From Hydractinia symbiolongicarpus (Eukaryota; Cnidaria; Hydrozoa; Anthoathecata; Hydractiniidae): a stretch of DNA of 64,000 nucleotides. Position 1 is the first letter of the stretch; each line of letters begins with the position of its first letter. The DNA is taken from NCBI RefSeq assembly GCF_029227915.1, contig NC_079875.1:20207001-20271000 (forward strand). The letters are read 5' to 3'. Positions 11,300 to 23,100 of this stretch are shown here, piece after piece. The position numbers were made by a program, and so were the translations under genes. Below the pieces are notes generated by a model. The model saw nothing but the letters and a program-made list of their open reading frames with translations. It did not search any database and was not told where the DNA came from.

Positions 11300-11545
11300 T
11301 AGCCGAAGTCCCTTGGAAGAATCCACTGAATCTCTCATCGAGTCCATATGATGGGTGCCAAATAAACACATAGAACACAGTAATTTGAATATTTAAAAGT
11401 CACAATTTGCATTATTCTATATCTATAACCGCTGAAACAAAACGTCCAAAAAAATAAGTATGTGCAGCAATAAAAAAAATAAAAATAAAAGAGAAAAAAA
11501 GCCCTGGGATTGAGGTCGCTTACAATCTGCATTATACAGAACATT
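11300..11545. repeat. Dispersed repeat, copy 1 (partner at 45397-45605)
   Basis: It starts ctagccgaagtccc, contains tcgagtccatatgatgggtg and ends near gggattgaggtcgc. The second copy is about 90% identical. No coding capacity. Confidence 0.8.
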
Positions 11546-12182
11546 TAAAAATATAAGCAGGTCCAACAACAACAAAAAAATAAAATAAAAATGGAAAAAG
11601 TCTAACACAATCGAAGGTAAATCTGCTAAAACTATATACTTGGTTTGCAATGTCAGTACACCAGGGAAAATAGTATACCAGACATAAGAAAAAATCGTTA
11701 AGTCACACAAAAAAGGTTATTGCAAAATTTCCACAACGTACAGTTTCTAATGCATCATACCAAATTAGCTATTTAGTCTATTGCATACAGCAATCCTCCC
11801 AATGCGAAAACGTGCCGTGCATGATAACAATGCAGTGTTTTTGAATTTAAGAATCGAATATATTTCAAACGGTAACGTAACAGATGTAAACATTGATTTA
11901 ACTTTGTTTACATTAAGGTTTATTATAACAACATCAACCACTTTGTAGCGTTAAAAACATTAACAACGGAAAAATTACTTTTTACATTTTATATAAATTC
12001 TTCTGTCTTTGCGGTATTTTATAAGAATAGTGTTTTTTTTTCATTTCAGCCTTCATGTTCCTAACTTTCCCTGGTGTACTTGTCCATTGCTTTGGAGAGA
12101 AAAAGGTTCAGTTTGTGAGATATATACGCAATAAAAAAGTAAACTTCTAATTAAAATTGTGCATCATACAAATTTTTATATT
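11546..12182. other. Non-coding stretch, nothing recognised
   Basis: AT-rich, with only low-complexity frames. It is intronic if the flanking minus-strand exons belong to one gene. Confidence 0.5.
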
Positions 12183-12500
12183 AAAACAAACAATCAACCT
12201 TAGACATATTCCTGTGATATTCTGACCCATTATTTAGAGTATATTCTTACAAAAAAAATTCTTAACTTTCTTGACAAATACTATCCTCGTGGCCTAAAAA
12301 TATATATAATGCCCCAATAAAATAAAGCTTGCTATATATTGCTATAGCTATTGGCAATTTTTTATATTTAAAACAAACAATCAAGGTTAGACATATTCTT
12401 AGAATATTCTGAACTTCTGATCCATTGTTTAAAGTATATATTCTTGGCATGTTTATGTCCTGAAAATATATGATGCCTTAATAAAATAAAGCTTGCTATA
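12183..12500. repeat. Tandem duplication of ~130-160 bp
   Basis: 12183-12339 and 12368-12500 share acaaacaatcaa, ttagacatattc, and the closing aataaaataaagcttgctat, in the same order. Confidence 0.75.
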
Positions 12501-12522
12501 AGCCACTTATAGCACTGTTCCA

Positions 12523-12720
12523 CTCGTCCTTGTTTAAACCATGTTAAAAGAGGAATTCGGTTTTTTCCTTTGCTCTTTCAATGCTTTCTGTTTTCTTATC
12601 CAACAGTTTCTTTTGCTTCCACCCAAAAGTGATGCCGTTAAAAGAGTTCCATAATGAGTGTATTGAAGTACTAAATTCATTAACAATGTATTGAGCTGCA
12701 GCAACACTATTGATGATGTT
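12523..12720 (-). CDS. Possible exon or remnant, helical Lys-rich segment
   Basis: A minus-strand frame of about 60 codons reads ...INSVAAAQYIVNEFSTSIHS, then an aromatic patch ending in FGWKQKKLLDKKTES, and closes ...EKTEFLF stop. It is amphipathic and more complex than background, but a second frame is also open here and no strong acceptor precedes it. It could be a terminal exon of the minus-strand gene or a transposon remnant. I do not recognise it. Confidence 0.25.
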
Positions 12721-12859
12721 AAAAGAACCTGTTTATCCGCTTGAAATTTTATTAATTTTGTTTTGTTTGCGTTTCAAGGCGTTGTTATGCTTTAAATTGT
12801 TTTTAATTTGGCTGTTGTTTCGTGAAATCGTCCTGGCCTATTTTTTTCCATATAAAAGC

Positions 12860-13155
12860 GGGACCAAATCATCCCGGCAAACGTCCCGTCACAGCAAACT
12901 TCCTGTCCTGCCTCTCATATAAACAGCCCCTAATAGAACTGTTATCAATGAGGGTACTGCGTAGGGGTGCATTTAAAGCTTCCATTTGAGCTACGGAACA
13001 ACCATCAACTAGACAACTGCCTAAGTTATCAATTCTAACCTCACTCTGAACGGTAAGCAGAAAAGATCGATTCACACTCTGGCATGACATAGCAGGGGTT
13101 AGAACCCAAAACTTTCTGCACCGAAAGCAAGCGGTCTACCACAAGATCACCAGTC
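12860..13155 (-). mobile_element. tRNA-derived SINE
   Basis: On the minus strand a Pol III box A-like TTGTGGTAGACCG (near 13132-13145) is followed 35 bp later by a box B-like GGGTTCTAACCC (13095-13107). A body of some 200 bp runs to about 12860, including a second tRNA-like CCGTAGCTCAAATGG. It is not a tRNA gene, since the acceptor and T stems do not pair. Confidence 0.55.
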
Positions 13156-13269
13156 GGTCCAAGCTGGTTCAAATGCTGCTTGTAACATTACAGAATTTCT
13201 TGGACATGCTAGAAAATTGCTGTTTTTAGGTACTTATGTATTTATTAACTGTTACCTAAAAATGCTCAC

Positions 13270-13353
13270 CTGTATTAGTCTTTGACAGCATGACCGATTG
13301 GTGTCATTTGGATTGACAAAATCAAGTTCATATTCTTGATAATCCTCGTAAGT
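13270..13353 (-). CDS. 84-bp exon of the minus-strand gene
   Basis: Acceptor GCATCTTTTCAG above 13353 and donor ATACAG/GTGAGC below 13270. It encodes 28 residues in phase 0, starting TYEDYQEYELDFVNPND, acidic with a Cys pair. Both boundaries match the phase of the neighbouring exons. Confidence 0.65.
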
Positions 13354-13582
13354 CTGAAAAGATGCACTGTTATTAAACTGTTATTAAATAACAGATATAA
13401 GAGTATTGGAAGAAAACATAATAGTATCAAACAGTGAGGGGAATCACTCTAGAAGGCATCAGTTTAAGTTTAAGAAGACAAAAGAAGAATTAACTCTTCA
13501 AATAATAATACAACTACTGGCAGGAAATTTCACATTTCTCAAAATGTGAGACAAAAATATTGGATTCCACTAAATTCCTCAC

Positions 13583-14074
13583 CTTTTTAACAATTTGCAT
13601 ATCGATGCCAGTATCACTTGGATTAATAAATTCTGAATTGTTTTCGCTGGAATCCATAACAGAAATGCTGTTTGTCAACTCATGCAAATTACTTGTGCCT
13701 CTAGTCTTGTCAACAGTCATTTGACCTGACGAGAATAGTTGTTTTAATGCTGGCGGTGTTGATTGGTCTTTACTGTTTGAAGCTTGAATAACTTGGGACG
13801 ATTTAGTGAAAGTACGATTTTGGTTTGTAATGTCATCATCAAAAGATGGGGTCTCAAGATTGTCAACAAAACAGGTTGCAGCGTCACTGTCCAGTGAAGT
13901 TGATTTTAAAAGTGACTCTGTACCCGTTCTTTCAACTCGATTGTGATATGAATTAAATGGTGTTTTGGGGACCACCATGGAATGAATGGTGGATGTATCG
14001 TTCATTGAAAGCTCGTCAAACACAGTAGTGTCGTTAATACTGATAAATGATGTTTGAATGGAAACGCAATTGTG
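13583..14074 (-). CDS. 492-bp exon, Ser/Thr-rich segment of the minus-strand gene
   Basis: Acceptor CATTATTTTTCAG above 14074 and donor AAAAAG/GTGAGG below 13583; 164 codons with phase 0 at both ends. The sequence is polar and low in hydrophobics, with several Ser/Thr-Pro sites (VVPKTPF, ETPSFDDD, DQSTPPALK). It looks like a disordered, phosphorylatable linker. No family recognised. Confidence 0.7.
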
Positions 14075-14227
14075 CTGAAAAATAATGAAATGGTATTTAT
14101 TCTAATTAAATTCTAATTAAGTATTAATATTTAAAATGATAGCTCAAAAATGTTTTAGGGAATAAGCAAAATAATAAAGAACATAGACCTAAACAATGTA
14201 AAATATTCCAGATACGCTAAAACATAC

Positions 14228-14314
14228 CTCTGGTGATTTAATAAACGTGTCCACAAAACTGCTTGTTGTTTCAGAGAATAATGAAAAACTCGTTTGGACT
14301 CCATCTTTAATCAA
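14228..14314 (-). CDS. 87-bp exon of the minus-strand gene
   Basis: Acceptor TTTTTTTCCTAG above 14314 and donor CCAGAG/GTATGT below 14228. It encodes 29 residues, LIKDGVQTSFSLFSETTSSF and onward, in phase 0. No other frame with matching splice sites is present. Confidence 0.65.
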
Positions 14315-15031
14315 CTAGGAAAAAAAGAAAATTATTATTATTAGTTATTATGAGGATACAATTAAAAGCTATTTTTACTCAAATTTATTTAGGAAAAATT
14401 AATAAAAACCTATCCTAAATGAACAAAATATTATGAAGACACAACGCAGGTTTATTTTAATTCAGAATTTGAAAGTATATGTCCTAGATTAGTGGAAAAA
14501 TGAGAATATAACATGTCTTCGTTTTATCTGTTAGGGTACCTAGTGGATTCCTTAAATCAATTTACTTTGCCTCGTCTACTTATTTAGGGTGCAACCAAAA
14601 AAAGCTGGGCAAAATTTGCATATCATTACTTTTACCTGTCTTTAGTGCTGTTGTATCCAAACCTTTTTTTTAAGTTTTTACGTTATTCCAAAGATAGTAC
14701 TTTGCAATATAAAAGGCCCCAAAAATTATCCAAAAAATAGTGTTTTTTGGCTTTTTTACCAGTCCATAGGTAGTTGCGCCATTATGGTCACATGAATTTT
14801 CTTTCAAATTCAATAGTCCACATCATATACTAACAAAAAGTCAGAAAAGAAACTTATGGGACAATCAAGGCACAAAATTTGCTTTTTTTTACTCAAGTGA
14901 AACTACAACATATCAGAAAATAAAGAAAAGAAAAAATTACTATCAGCACCTGCCCCATTCCAGAAAAAAATGTTTTAAAACTGGGTTTCTAAAGATATGT
15001 AAAAACTTGTCAGTTAAGCAACCGAGAATTA
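14315..15031. other. Intron sequence, nothing recognised
   Basis: AT-rich, with poly-T runs and no frame above background. It lies between the exon at 14228 and the TIR element at 15034. Confidence 0.5.
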
Positions 15032-15033
15032 TA

Positions 15034-16377
15034 CCGTATTTTCCGGTATATAACTCGCGAGTAATAAGTTCATTTTTATGACTTCCACCGTTGGTGCGGG
15101 TTATAATGTGGTGCGGGTTATGTGATAAGTTTAATATTTTCTGTCATTTATTGTGAAATTTAAAGTTTATACATTCAATGAAGAAAATAGTACCAACGGG
15201 ATAAAATGCGTACATTAATATAACTGCACGCGCGATCCTATATCTACGTAATCTTAATTCAACTACGTGATTTAATTTTTTTCACACAGTGAAATTGCTT
15301 TAACTTTCTATTGCTTGCCAGTGCTAATATTACGAGCTCTCTCTGAAACACAATTCTTGAGATCATTTTTCTTTTGTGTTGAATGTAATTCTAATCTATT
15401 TATATCTTTGCAATCACATTGAGATGATTTGCTTCTGGTAATAGAGCGATATAGCAGGTATCATTTTTAGTTTTAATTGACACATATTTTACAACCTAGT
15501 ATTGACACATATTTTACAACCTTAAAAATATTGAAAACGTAAAAATTTAAGTATAGATCATAATTTTCTTTTTTTATCTTCGCTACCTTCGAGCAACAGG
15601 TGGCCATTGAAAATATCAAAAATAAATATAAAATACAATTAATAAGACACACGCAACTATCTCCTCCTCATTGCCGCCATTCATTTTATCATGCACATTG
15701 TGATTGCTGAGATATAAATAGATAACAAAATTCTATAAACAGTAGAAAAGAACGTTCCATACATCGCTGTTTCAGACAATCCGTGATAATTATTATGTTG
15801 TTTATTTTTATGCAAAAAAAAACTTAAATATACATAAAAAACAGAGTTTTTACTTTAGGTTTATAACCTGATAGCGTGGTTTTTCTTTTTTATTTGTTGG
15901 TTTGTTCAATCACAGAAAGAGTTATTATTGGCTGAAACTAATGTCTATTAATAAAAAGAAAACAGCATTGTGTGATTCAGTACTGTCAGCATTAGCAGAA
16001 GATCGACTTGTCAAAGTAATTTTAATTTATTATTATTTCAGCAATCGGAGACAAGGAAGTTAAGACTGAGAGAGTCGCTAGTTCAGACACTCGGTTCTCG
16101 TGTTTGGGGCTCACGAGTTTAAACGTTCCCCACTTGTCTCCAGCATAAAAAAAATAGAGAACACACGCACATGTTTTAAAATGATTAGGGTAAGTAAAAA
16201 AATTTTTCTTAACATGATGCGGGTTATGCAAAGGTGCGGATAAGTAAAACACATTAATTGAAATTTTTTGTGGGTTATACGAAGGCGCGGACTATCTGAT
16301 AGCATCTAGTTTATAACTTCCTAAAAAAGCTGAGCTGCTGGTTATATGATGTGCGGGTTATATACCAGAAAATACGG
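15034..16377. mobile_element. 1.34-kb non-autonomous DNA transposon, TA-flanked
   Basis: CCGTATTTTCCGGTATATAA at 15034 is mirrored by ttatataccagaaaatacgg ending at 16377, with TA at 15032-15033 and 16378-16379. Near both ends a (g)tgcgggttat(a/g) motif recurs (15099-15125, 16208-16220, 16268-16285, 16350-16362), as if it were an array of transposase-binding sites. No transposase is encoded. A TA duplication points to a Tc1/mariner/pogo-like source; this is inference. Confidence 0.75.
16040..16150. repeat. Dispersed repeat R2, copy 1 (partner at 41519-41632)
   Basis: A shared run of about 110 bp begins tcggagacaag, has actgagagagtcgct and ends ccccacttgt. It lies inside the TIR element at 15034-16377. 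Confidence 0.75.
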
Positions 16378-16579
16378 TACTTGTATAATCTGAAAAATAA
16401 CCTTAAAAACAGTTTTTTATTCCCACATTATGTGCTGTCGGGATGAAATTTTGTAAAATTTAAATTTAACATTTAGCAACTTCGAGGTGGAAATCAAAAT
16501 TTTGTCCTTAAGCAAGCAGATTAAAATTAAAAAAATGTATTGCAGTTTATATAATTCAATTAAAATTAAAAATTCATAC

Positions 16580-16696
16580 TTCTTTAGTGAAGGTACTACC
16601 AAGTTTCAACTGATCTTTTTTTCTTTTTACAACTCCCACACTTTGTTGCTTTTTTACAGCAGACTGCTTTATCTTGCTCAGAACACTTTCTAAATT
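16580..16696 (-). CDS. 117-bp exon of the minus-strand gene
   Basis: Acceptor ATCCTTCCCTACAG above 16696 and donor AAAGAA/GTATGA below 16580. It encodes 39 residues in phase 0: NLESVLSKIKQSAVKKQQ, then VVKRKKDQLKLG. Strongly helical and basic, suggesting a coiled coil or DNA/RNA contact. No family recognised. Confidence 0.65.
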
Positions 16697-17044
16697 CTGT
16701 AGGGAAGGATTTTCGTGCAAGAACATGCTGAATCTCAAAATACTCCCAATAATTTTACTTTACTCGTAAGAAAAGAATTGCTTTTAGAATAAGCTGTGTC
16801 TACATTCGATTACTGCAGGTCATATCCGGACACTTTGAAGCTACTTTATAAAGCACAACATTTTAAAATTACTTAAAATTACAGATAAGATGCAGAAAAA
16901 ATTAAGGTTTAATCCTCATTAAGTGACAGAAAGCACTTCAACGTAAAATTAGGAGAGCAGCTATGCATTGTTTTCACACGTTTAGCTTGAACCACATTAA
17001 AACACAAATCAAAACTACAAATCAAAATTAGCATAGACAATTAC

Positions 17045-17107
17045 CTGTAACTTTGACTTATTTAGTTTTTCTCCATGAAGGCTTTCATTAATTGCTTCAA
17101 TTGACTT
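17045..17107 (-). CDS. 63-bp exon of the minus-strand gene
   Basis: Acceptor TTCCTAATAG above 17107 and donor TTACAG/GTAATT below 17045. It encodes KSIEAINESLHGEKLNKSKL plus a Gln, phase 0, with helical heptad character. Confidence 0.6.
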
Positions 17108-17624
17108 CTATTAGGAAGCAGAAGAAAATAAATTAACACAAATCTACACAGAACAAGATTTTTTAGGATCATTTTGCATTTGGGTGTGTAGAAATAAACA
17201 AACATAGAGTAGTCAGCCGCATTTTCTTATAAAATGTGGCATTTTTAGGTACTATGTAAAAATAATTTCATTTTTTTTTGGCAAATATAAACGCATGAGC
17301 ATATGAACATGCTATCCTGTGTCTCTCCTATAAAAAAGCCTCCTAATTTGCCTTTATTTGTAGTAGTATTTGATGAAGTGCTGCATGATTGGGGCAGGCC
17401 ATTTCGTAGGAATTTAGGTAGGGATGCAATGAATACCACATCTCAATAATTTTTCTGGTGCTGTGTGCTAGCGCTATGTGCGATGTTAAAAATTAAAGTT
17501 CATGGTCGGGAGTTTAAACCCATGTTCGAAAAATCTTGAGAGAAGTCATTAATTAAACTTTGTAACTACTTTACAATATTTAATGCAAATTAAATTACAA
17601 AAAGTTGAACAGCAGCTAATAATA

Positions 17625-17823
17625 ATATTTATATCTCGCTTGCGAGGATAGTATTACTTTCCAACTCCTAACTAACTACATCTGAAATGGGTGATTTCAA
17701 CGTCGTCATCAACCTCTTTTTAATCAAATTTTTTTATTAGATTAACCTGCCTTCGGGGATTCAAACCCACGACCTGTGAATTCACGTTAAGACGCCTTAG
17801 CCAACTGAGCTATCACGCCTTGA
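17625..17823 (-). mobile_element. tRNA-derived SINE
   Basis: On the minus strand a tRNA-like head carries box A TAGCTCAGTTGG (17801-17812) and box B GGTTTGAATCC (17757-17767). It continues into a non-tRNA body (gaggttgatgacgac... then tatcctcgcaagcgag) and ends in a TATT-rich tail near 17625. The anticodon and T arms do not fold well, so a functional tRNA is unlikely. It lies in an intron of the minus-strand gene, same orientation. Confidence 0.65.
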
Positions 17824-19244
17824 GTATAATCGTTTAATTTGTCACACATTTTCATTTGTAAAACCTGTTCGATGGCTGGCAAATTATGCTGGTGAATGCA
17901 AAATAATTTATTTATGCAAAATACAAAAGTTTTTGGAATTTTTTTTATCTGTTGCTTTTTTTGTGCCGATCTTGAAACACTGATGAAAATAATGTAGAGT
18001 CATGTGCTTTGACAAACTGTTAAAAGGAGATATAACCATAGAGCTTTAAGGCTGCTCATGAAAATATAAATCTATATGATCACACGCTTTATGATGCAAT
18101 GAATGGTTACATAGATTATTTGGTGCCTAAAGCTTTTAAAATGACGTTATCAACTCGTCCGTTTGGAAAGTCTTACTATTTAGTGAGAATGCTGTACCTT
18201 CAATAATAAATTTCTGCTGCGGTTTGATTTAGATCAGCACTATATGTGTAACATGGGAGTGGCAAATTTAACACTTGTTTAAACATTATTTCAAATTCAT
18301 TGTTTTTTAAAGAAAAGAAGAGATTTGTAAAGAGATTTTCATAAATAATCCATGCGGAAATTAATCCACAAGTGTTAAATTAATATGCATAAAAAGTAGT
18401 TCTGCATCTAACCAATTATGTTCTAACTGTTGTTCTGATTTCTTATTAATTCTGTTATATCAAACTGATTTCTTTGCTGCGTGCTATGCAAGACACAACG
18501 TAGGGGTATACTTTATTATTTTGTAAACAGAAAACTTAAAAATGGTTGGTCGTTGTGCTCGTGTTAGGATTTTCATAAAGCGGTCGTTGCAAATGTGAAT
18601 TTAATTTGACTTATTGATGATAAGTTGTTAAACTTATTGTAGAGTTGATCGCACATTTTTTTGTTTCTTTTTAATTTAAAACAAACGAACACTCTGGGAC
18701 AAAAAACTCCTGTTTGCCAGCTTGATCAGGCAATCCACAGAAGCTTGGACTGCTAAAACTAAAACTGTAAATACAAACATTGCTACACCACTAGCAGTAT
18801 TAAAAGAATGTTTTTTAACATAAGTTGCAAAGTAATTCCAGATGTTGGGATGCTGCGTATAAAAGTATGGGTACTACTTCTCTCTGCTGCAGAAATTGTT
18901 TCCTAGCGTTTTACATTTCTGATTGATTTTTCCAACTTAAACTGAACGTGCCTTTGGAAATGTTATTAGAATAAAATTTATTGTCCAGCAAACGTAGATT
19001 ATAAAAGATAACAAATCAATACATACTTTCTAATAGTGTGACTCTCCACAATGAATGACAGGCTGTATTTCACGTTAACAAAAATTTTTTCCTCAAAAAA
19101 TTATTCTTTTAAAAAAATCGGTCTTAGGCCCCATTTGGATGCTCTGAACTATTTCAACTGTAATTTTCCTCAAAAAATTATTCTTATGGCTAATAAACGC
19201 ATAACACAAATGTTGATGTCAATGTTTCATAGATGTAACAACAA
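17824..19244. other. Intron sequence, nothing recognised
   Basis: AT-rich and without exon-like frames. It ends at the Copia target duplication. Confidence 0.5.
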
Positions 19245-19249
19245 GATAG

Positions 19250-19363
19250 TGTTGATATTGCGATTTGTGTTAATTCTGTTGTTATCTTTCAGTAACCAAT
19301 ACAATAGTATTAGAGACTGGTGAAGCCTTCAAGTTACCTCATCAAGGTAAGAATCATTTAACA
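19250..19363 (+). repeat. 5' LTR of the Copia element
   Basis: TG...CA bounded, 114 bp, identical to 24080-24193. Confidence 0.95.
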
Positions 19364-19364
19364 A

Positions 19365-19375
19365 TGGTAGCAGAG
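19365..19375 (+). other. Primer-binding site, initiator Met tRNA
   Basis: TGGTAGCAGAG, one base after the LTR, is complementary to the 3' end (including CCA) of metazoan initiator methionine tRNA, the usual primer of Ty1/Copia elements. Confidence 0.85.
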
Positions 19376-19562
19376 TTAAAAGGTACAGATCAACTGGCCT
19401 GGTATTTATGATCATTGTGCGAGTGACATTTGAGTTGAAAGAAAGCAATTGAGGGCACACACCCGGATGTGTTCCTTGAGGTAAGAGAGATAACTTTCCC
19501 TTTTGTTGGCTATTTGTTGACACGTGTGTGTGCAAACCAATTGGTGAAGTGGTTTGTGAACA

Positions 19563-20123
19563 ATGGCAACAACAACATTGAAGGCTCCACCAGCGTTTAA
19601 AGAGGATGATGACTATAGCAGTTGGAAGAACGATTTGGAGATCTGGCAGATGTTTACAGAACTACCAAAGAAAAAGCAAGGTCCAGCTGTATACCTGTCA
19701 CTGACTGGTCGGGCACGGGAGGCAGTACGCGACCTGACACCTGCAGAAGTGGGATCAGATGATGGTTTGGACAAGATTATATCTAAGCTAGATTCAATAT
19801 ATTTGAAAGATGAAAGCACAAGAGCATTTATTGCTTTTAAAGAGTTTTATGACTATAAAAGGAATAGTGGAGACAAATTTCCTGATTTTATTGTGCAGTT
19901 TGAGAAGCTTTACAATAAGATATCCAAATATGATATGGCATTGCCTGAAGCTGTCAGGGCATATTTTCTTCTCACAGCTGCGAATATGTCTGAAGAAAAT
20001 GAAAAACTGGCTCGTACAACTTGTGCAGAACTCAAGTATAAGAATATGAAGGACACAATCATGAAGATATTTGGAGAACTGAACACAGCAGAAGACGCTG
20101 CACATTTGGGGCTCTTCCTGTGA
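19563..20123 (+). CDS. gag: Copia Gag (capsid-like)
   Basis: 186 codons from the ATG at 19563 to TGA at 20121. It starts MATTTLKAPPAFKEDDDYSS, then WKNDLEIWQMF and a helical region with FKEFYDYKRNSGDKFPDFI, typical of the UBN2-type copia Gag that forms the virus-like particle. The zinc knuckle is not in this frame but at the start of the pol frame. The two frames overlap from 20042, so the full Gag needs a frame change (see 20105-20111) or the copy has a one-base indel. No stop or gap inside. Confidence 0.9.
   Translation: MATTTLKAPPAFKEDDDYSSWKNDLEIWQMFTELPKKKQGPAVYLSLTGRAREAVRDLTPAEVGSDDGLDKIISKLDSIYLKDESTRAFIAFKEFYDYKRNSGDKFPDFIVQFEKLYNKISKYDMALPEAVRAYFLLTAANMSEENEKLARTTCAELKYKNMKDTIMKIFGELNTAEDAAHLGLFL
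20105..20111 (+). promoter_or_regulatory. Candidate -1 ribosomal frameshift site
   Basis: TTTGGGG lies in the gag frame as T TTG GGG, fitting X XXY YYZ. Slipping back one base leads straight into the pol frame four codons before the gag stop. GGG in the second position with a G at the last position is not an efficient slip site in known eukaryotic cases, so an indel in this copy is an equal possibility. Confidence 0.35.
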
Positions 20124-23100
20124 AACAAGAATGCTTATATGGAAATCTTCATGCTGATACCAAGGACAGCTTGTCAAGGAATACACGTTCAAGAATGAAT
20201 CCTGTTGATAAGGATGGGAAACTCATGAGGTGCCATGAATGTGATTCAACAAGACATTTTGCTAATAAATGTCCTCATAGAAATCAAGAGCACAGAGGTT
20301 TCAGATCACAGAACAATAGACCTACAGAAAAGAAACAAGATGTAAATGAGATCCATATCACCCTTTTTGCAGCCTCTCCAGACCAAAGGCAATATTGTCT
20401 TGTTGGAGAATCCTTTGGTAGAGGTGTCTTGGATTCTGGCTGTACAAAGACAGTGGCTGGGGAGAAATGGATGGATGAATATCTTGGGACTCTCTCTGAA
20501 TCAGATAAAAATGCTGTAGTTTCAAATAGTACTGATTCTATATATAGATTTGGTGATGGAAAGGAAGTGAAAGCTACAAGAAATCTAATAATACCAGTTA
20601 TTCTAGGTGGCAACAAGTATAAATTGTCTGTTGACATAGTAGAGATTGAAATACCACTACTGATTAGTCGTAGTACCATGAAGTCTCTCAGTATGAAGTT
20701 AGATTTTACCAGTGACTTGGCCCTTATTGGGAAGGAAAGAATTAACTTAATATGTACCACAACAGGACACTATTGTCTTCCACTAACACATTGTGATCTT
20801 GATGCTCAAAAAGGAACAAAAATCATTCTACATGGAGAAAATTTGAAAAATATTAGTAAGACAGAGAAAATGAAGAAAGCTATGAAACTGCACCGCCAAT
20901 TCGCTCATGCTGGCAAAGATAAGCTACTCAAACTTGTAAAGGATAGTAATTTGTATGACAAGGAATTTTTGTCATGCATCGAAGAATGTTGCAATGATTG
21001 TGAAATATGTCACAAATATAAAAGGCCATACAGTAGACCAGTTGTGGGTATACCTCTGGCAAACACTTTTAATCAAGTAATATGTATGGATTTAAAGGTT
21101 TATGAACATAATAAACAACACATCTTACATATCATTGATGCTGCAACTCGTTACTCTGCTGGATGTCTTATCAAATCGAAACATAAAGATGTCATTGTCA
21201 GTAGAGTGTTTAGATTTTGGATTGCATACTTCGGATCACCAAGTACAATCTTGACTGACAATGGTGGTGAATTCTCGAATGAGGTTTTACAAGAAATGAA
21301 TGAAAAGCTCAATATTGAGACAAAAACAACAGCAGGCGAATCTCCTTTCAGCAATGGTATTGTGGAAAGACATAATAAAATTCTGGCAGAGACCATGTTC
21401 AAGACAATTGAAGATACGAAGTGTGAACCAGACGTAGCACTAGCATGGGCCCTCAGCGCAAAGAATTCTTTACAGAATCATGGTGGCTACAGCCCAAACC
21501 AATTGGTATTTGGCCATAATGTGAACACACCCACTATTCTGACAGATCATTTACCAGCATTGGAGCCAACTACGTCAAGTGAAATAGTGAGAAAAAATCT
21601 ATCTGCTCTGCATAAGGCAAGGGAGAATTTCATTAAAGCAGAATCCAGTGAGAGAATTAAAAGAGCGCTGAGACATAATGTTAGAACATATTCTGATGAG
21701 ACGTATTTGAATGGAGAAAAAGTCTTCTACAAGCGCAAAAACACCAAGGGTTGGAAAGGTCCAGGTGTGGTTTTGGGACAAGATGGTCAAATGCTGCTTG
21801 TCAGACATGGTGGTAACTTTTACCGAGTGCATCCCTGTCAGTTGATGAAACATAGCCAAAATTGTAAAGTTAGTGAATTCAAGTCAGATCATGTCAAGAG
21901 GAAGGAAAGCCATTTGAATAAGTTGTGTGATATGAACGATAGCGTCAATGATTGTGATAATGATGATGATGATGATGATGATGATGGTGGTGATGATTAT
22001 GATAATGATGATGATGATGATGATGACACAGCTGATAAGAATGTGATAGATGTTTATGATGATTCTGAAGATGTAGAGCAATATCATCAAGAACAAGCTA
22101 GAAATGTAGACGAAAATGACCAAGAAGATTCTGACACAAGTGAAAATGAAGTTGAGGAAAACAGGGATACTCATAAAAATAATGAAACTAAAGAAGACGA
22201 AGGTAGTGGTTGTACAAGTGACATTTTCAGAAGACCATCTACAGAATCCAAGAAAGTTGAATCGAAACCAAAAGCAAAATCATACATCAAATACAATCTA
22301 AATGGAAGATGGTATCGTGCAAGAGTTCTCTCAGCACAACCCAAAAGAAGTGGCACTTATAAAAATTGGGTTAATGTGTCTAATGATGGTGATAGAAAGC
22401 CAAAAAGCATCAATTGGAATGATGTGTCCAAATGGGTCGAGCTGGAAAATCCGGAATTCCCTGTCTATATGTGTGATGTCGATATGTTTTCACAGGAAGT
22501 AGTTGATGCGAAGGAGAGAGAATTGCAGAATTTAAAAGAAAATGATGTCTTCGAAGAAGTTCCAGACACTGGTCAAACAACTGTATCAAGCAAATGGGTC
22601 ATAACTGAGAAGTTCAAAGGTGAAAAAAGGGTTGTGAAAGCTAGATTGCTGGCTAGAGGCTTTGAAGAAAATTCACAATCGTTGAGAACAGATTCTCCAA
22701 CTTGTGGCAAACAAAGTCTTCGACTTGCTATGGCTATCATAGTTAGCAATGATTGGCAGATCAATTCACTTGATATAACTGCAGCTTTTCTTCAGGGAGA
22801 TGCTATTGAAAGAGAACTGTTTCTACAACCACCAAAAGACACATTGTCATTGGGAACAGTGTGGAAACTAAAGAGATGTTTGTATGGGTTAAACGATGCA
22901 TCTAGAGCATGGTACAAACGAGTGAGAAGTGAAATGTTGAAACTTGGTGGTGAAATGTGTACCTACGACCCTGCTGTGTTTTACTGGTATAGAGTCAAGC
23001 AAATCACTGGAATTCTTGTTTGCCATGTTGATGACTTTGTGTATGGTGGTAGTCCAGCTTTCCACAAAGAAGTTATTGCTAAACTTTTCGAAACGTTCAA

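Noticed and set aside
11335-11710. Phe/Leu-rich minus-strand frames resembling membrane proteins
   Set aside because: They arise from poly-A runs of the dispersed repeat; the same artefact recurs at 45428-45637 in the second copy.
16022-16305. Minus-strand open frames of 64-76 codons
   Set aside because: They lie within the TIR element and repeat R2; low complexity and no motifs.
17740-17823. Possible functional tRNA gene on the minus strand
   Set aside because: Boxes A and B are good, but anticodon and T stems do not pair and the sequence continues into a SINE-like body.
18180-18240. Exon candidate on the minus strand with a fair donor
   Set aside because: All three frames contain a stop between the acceptor-like and donor-like sites.
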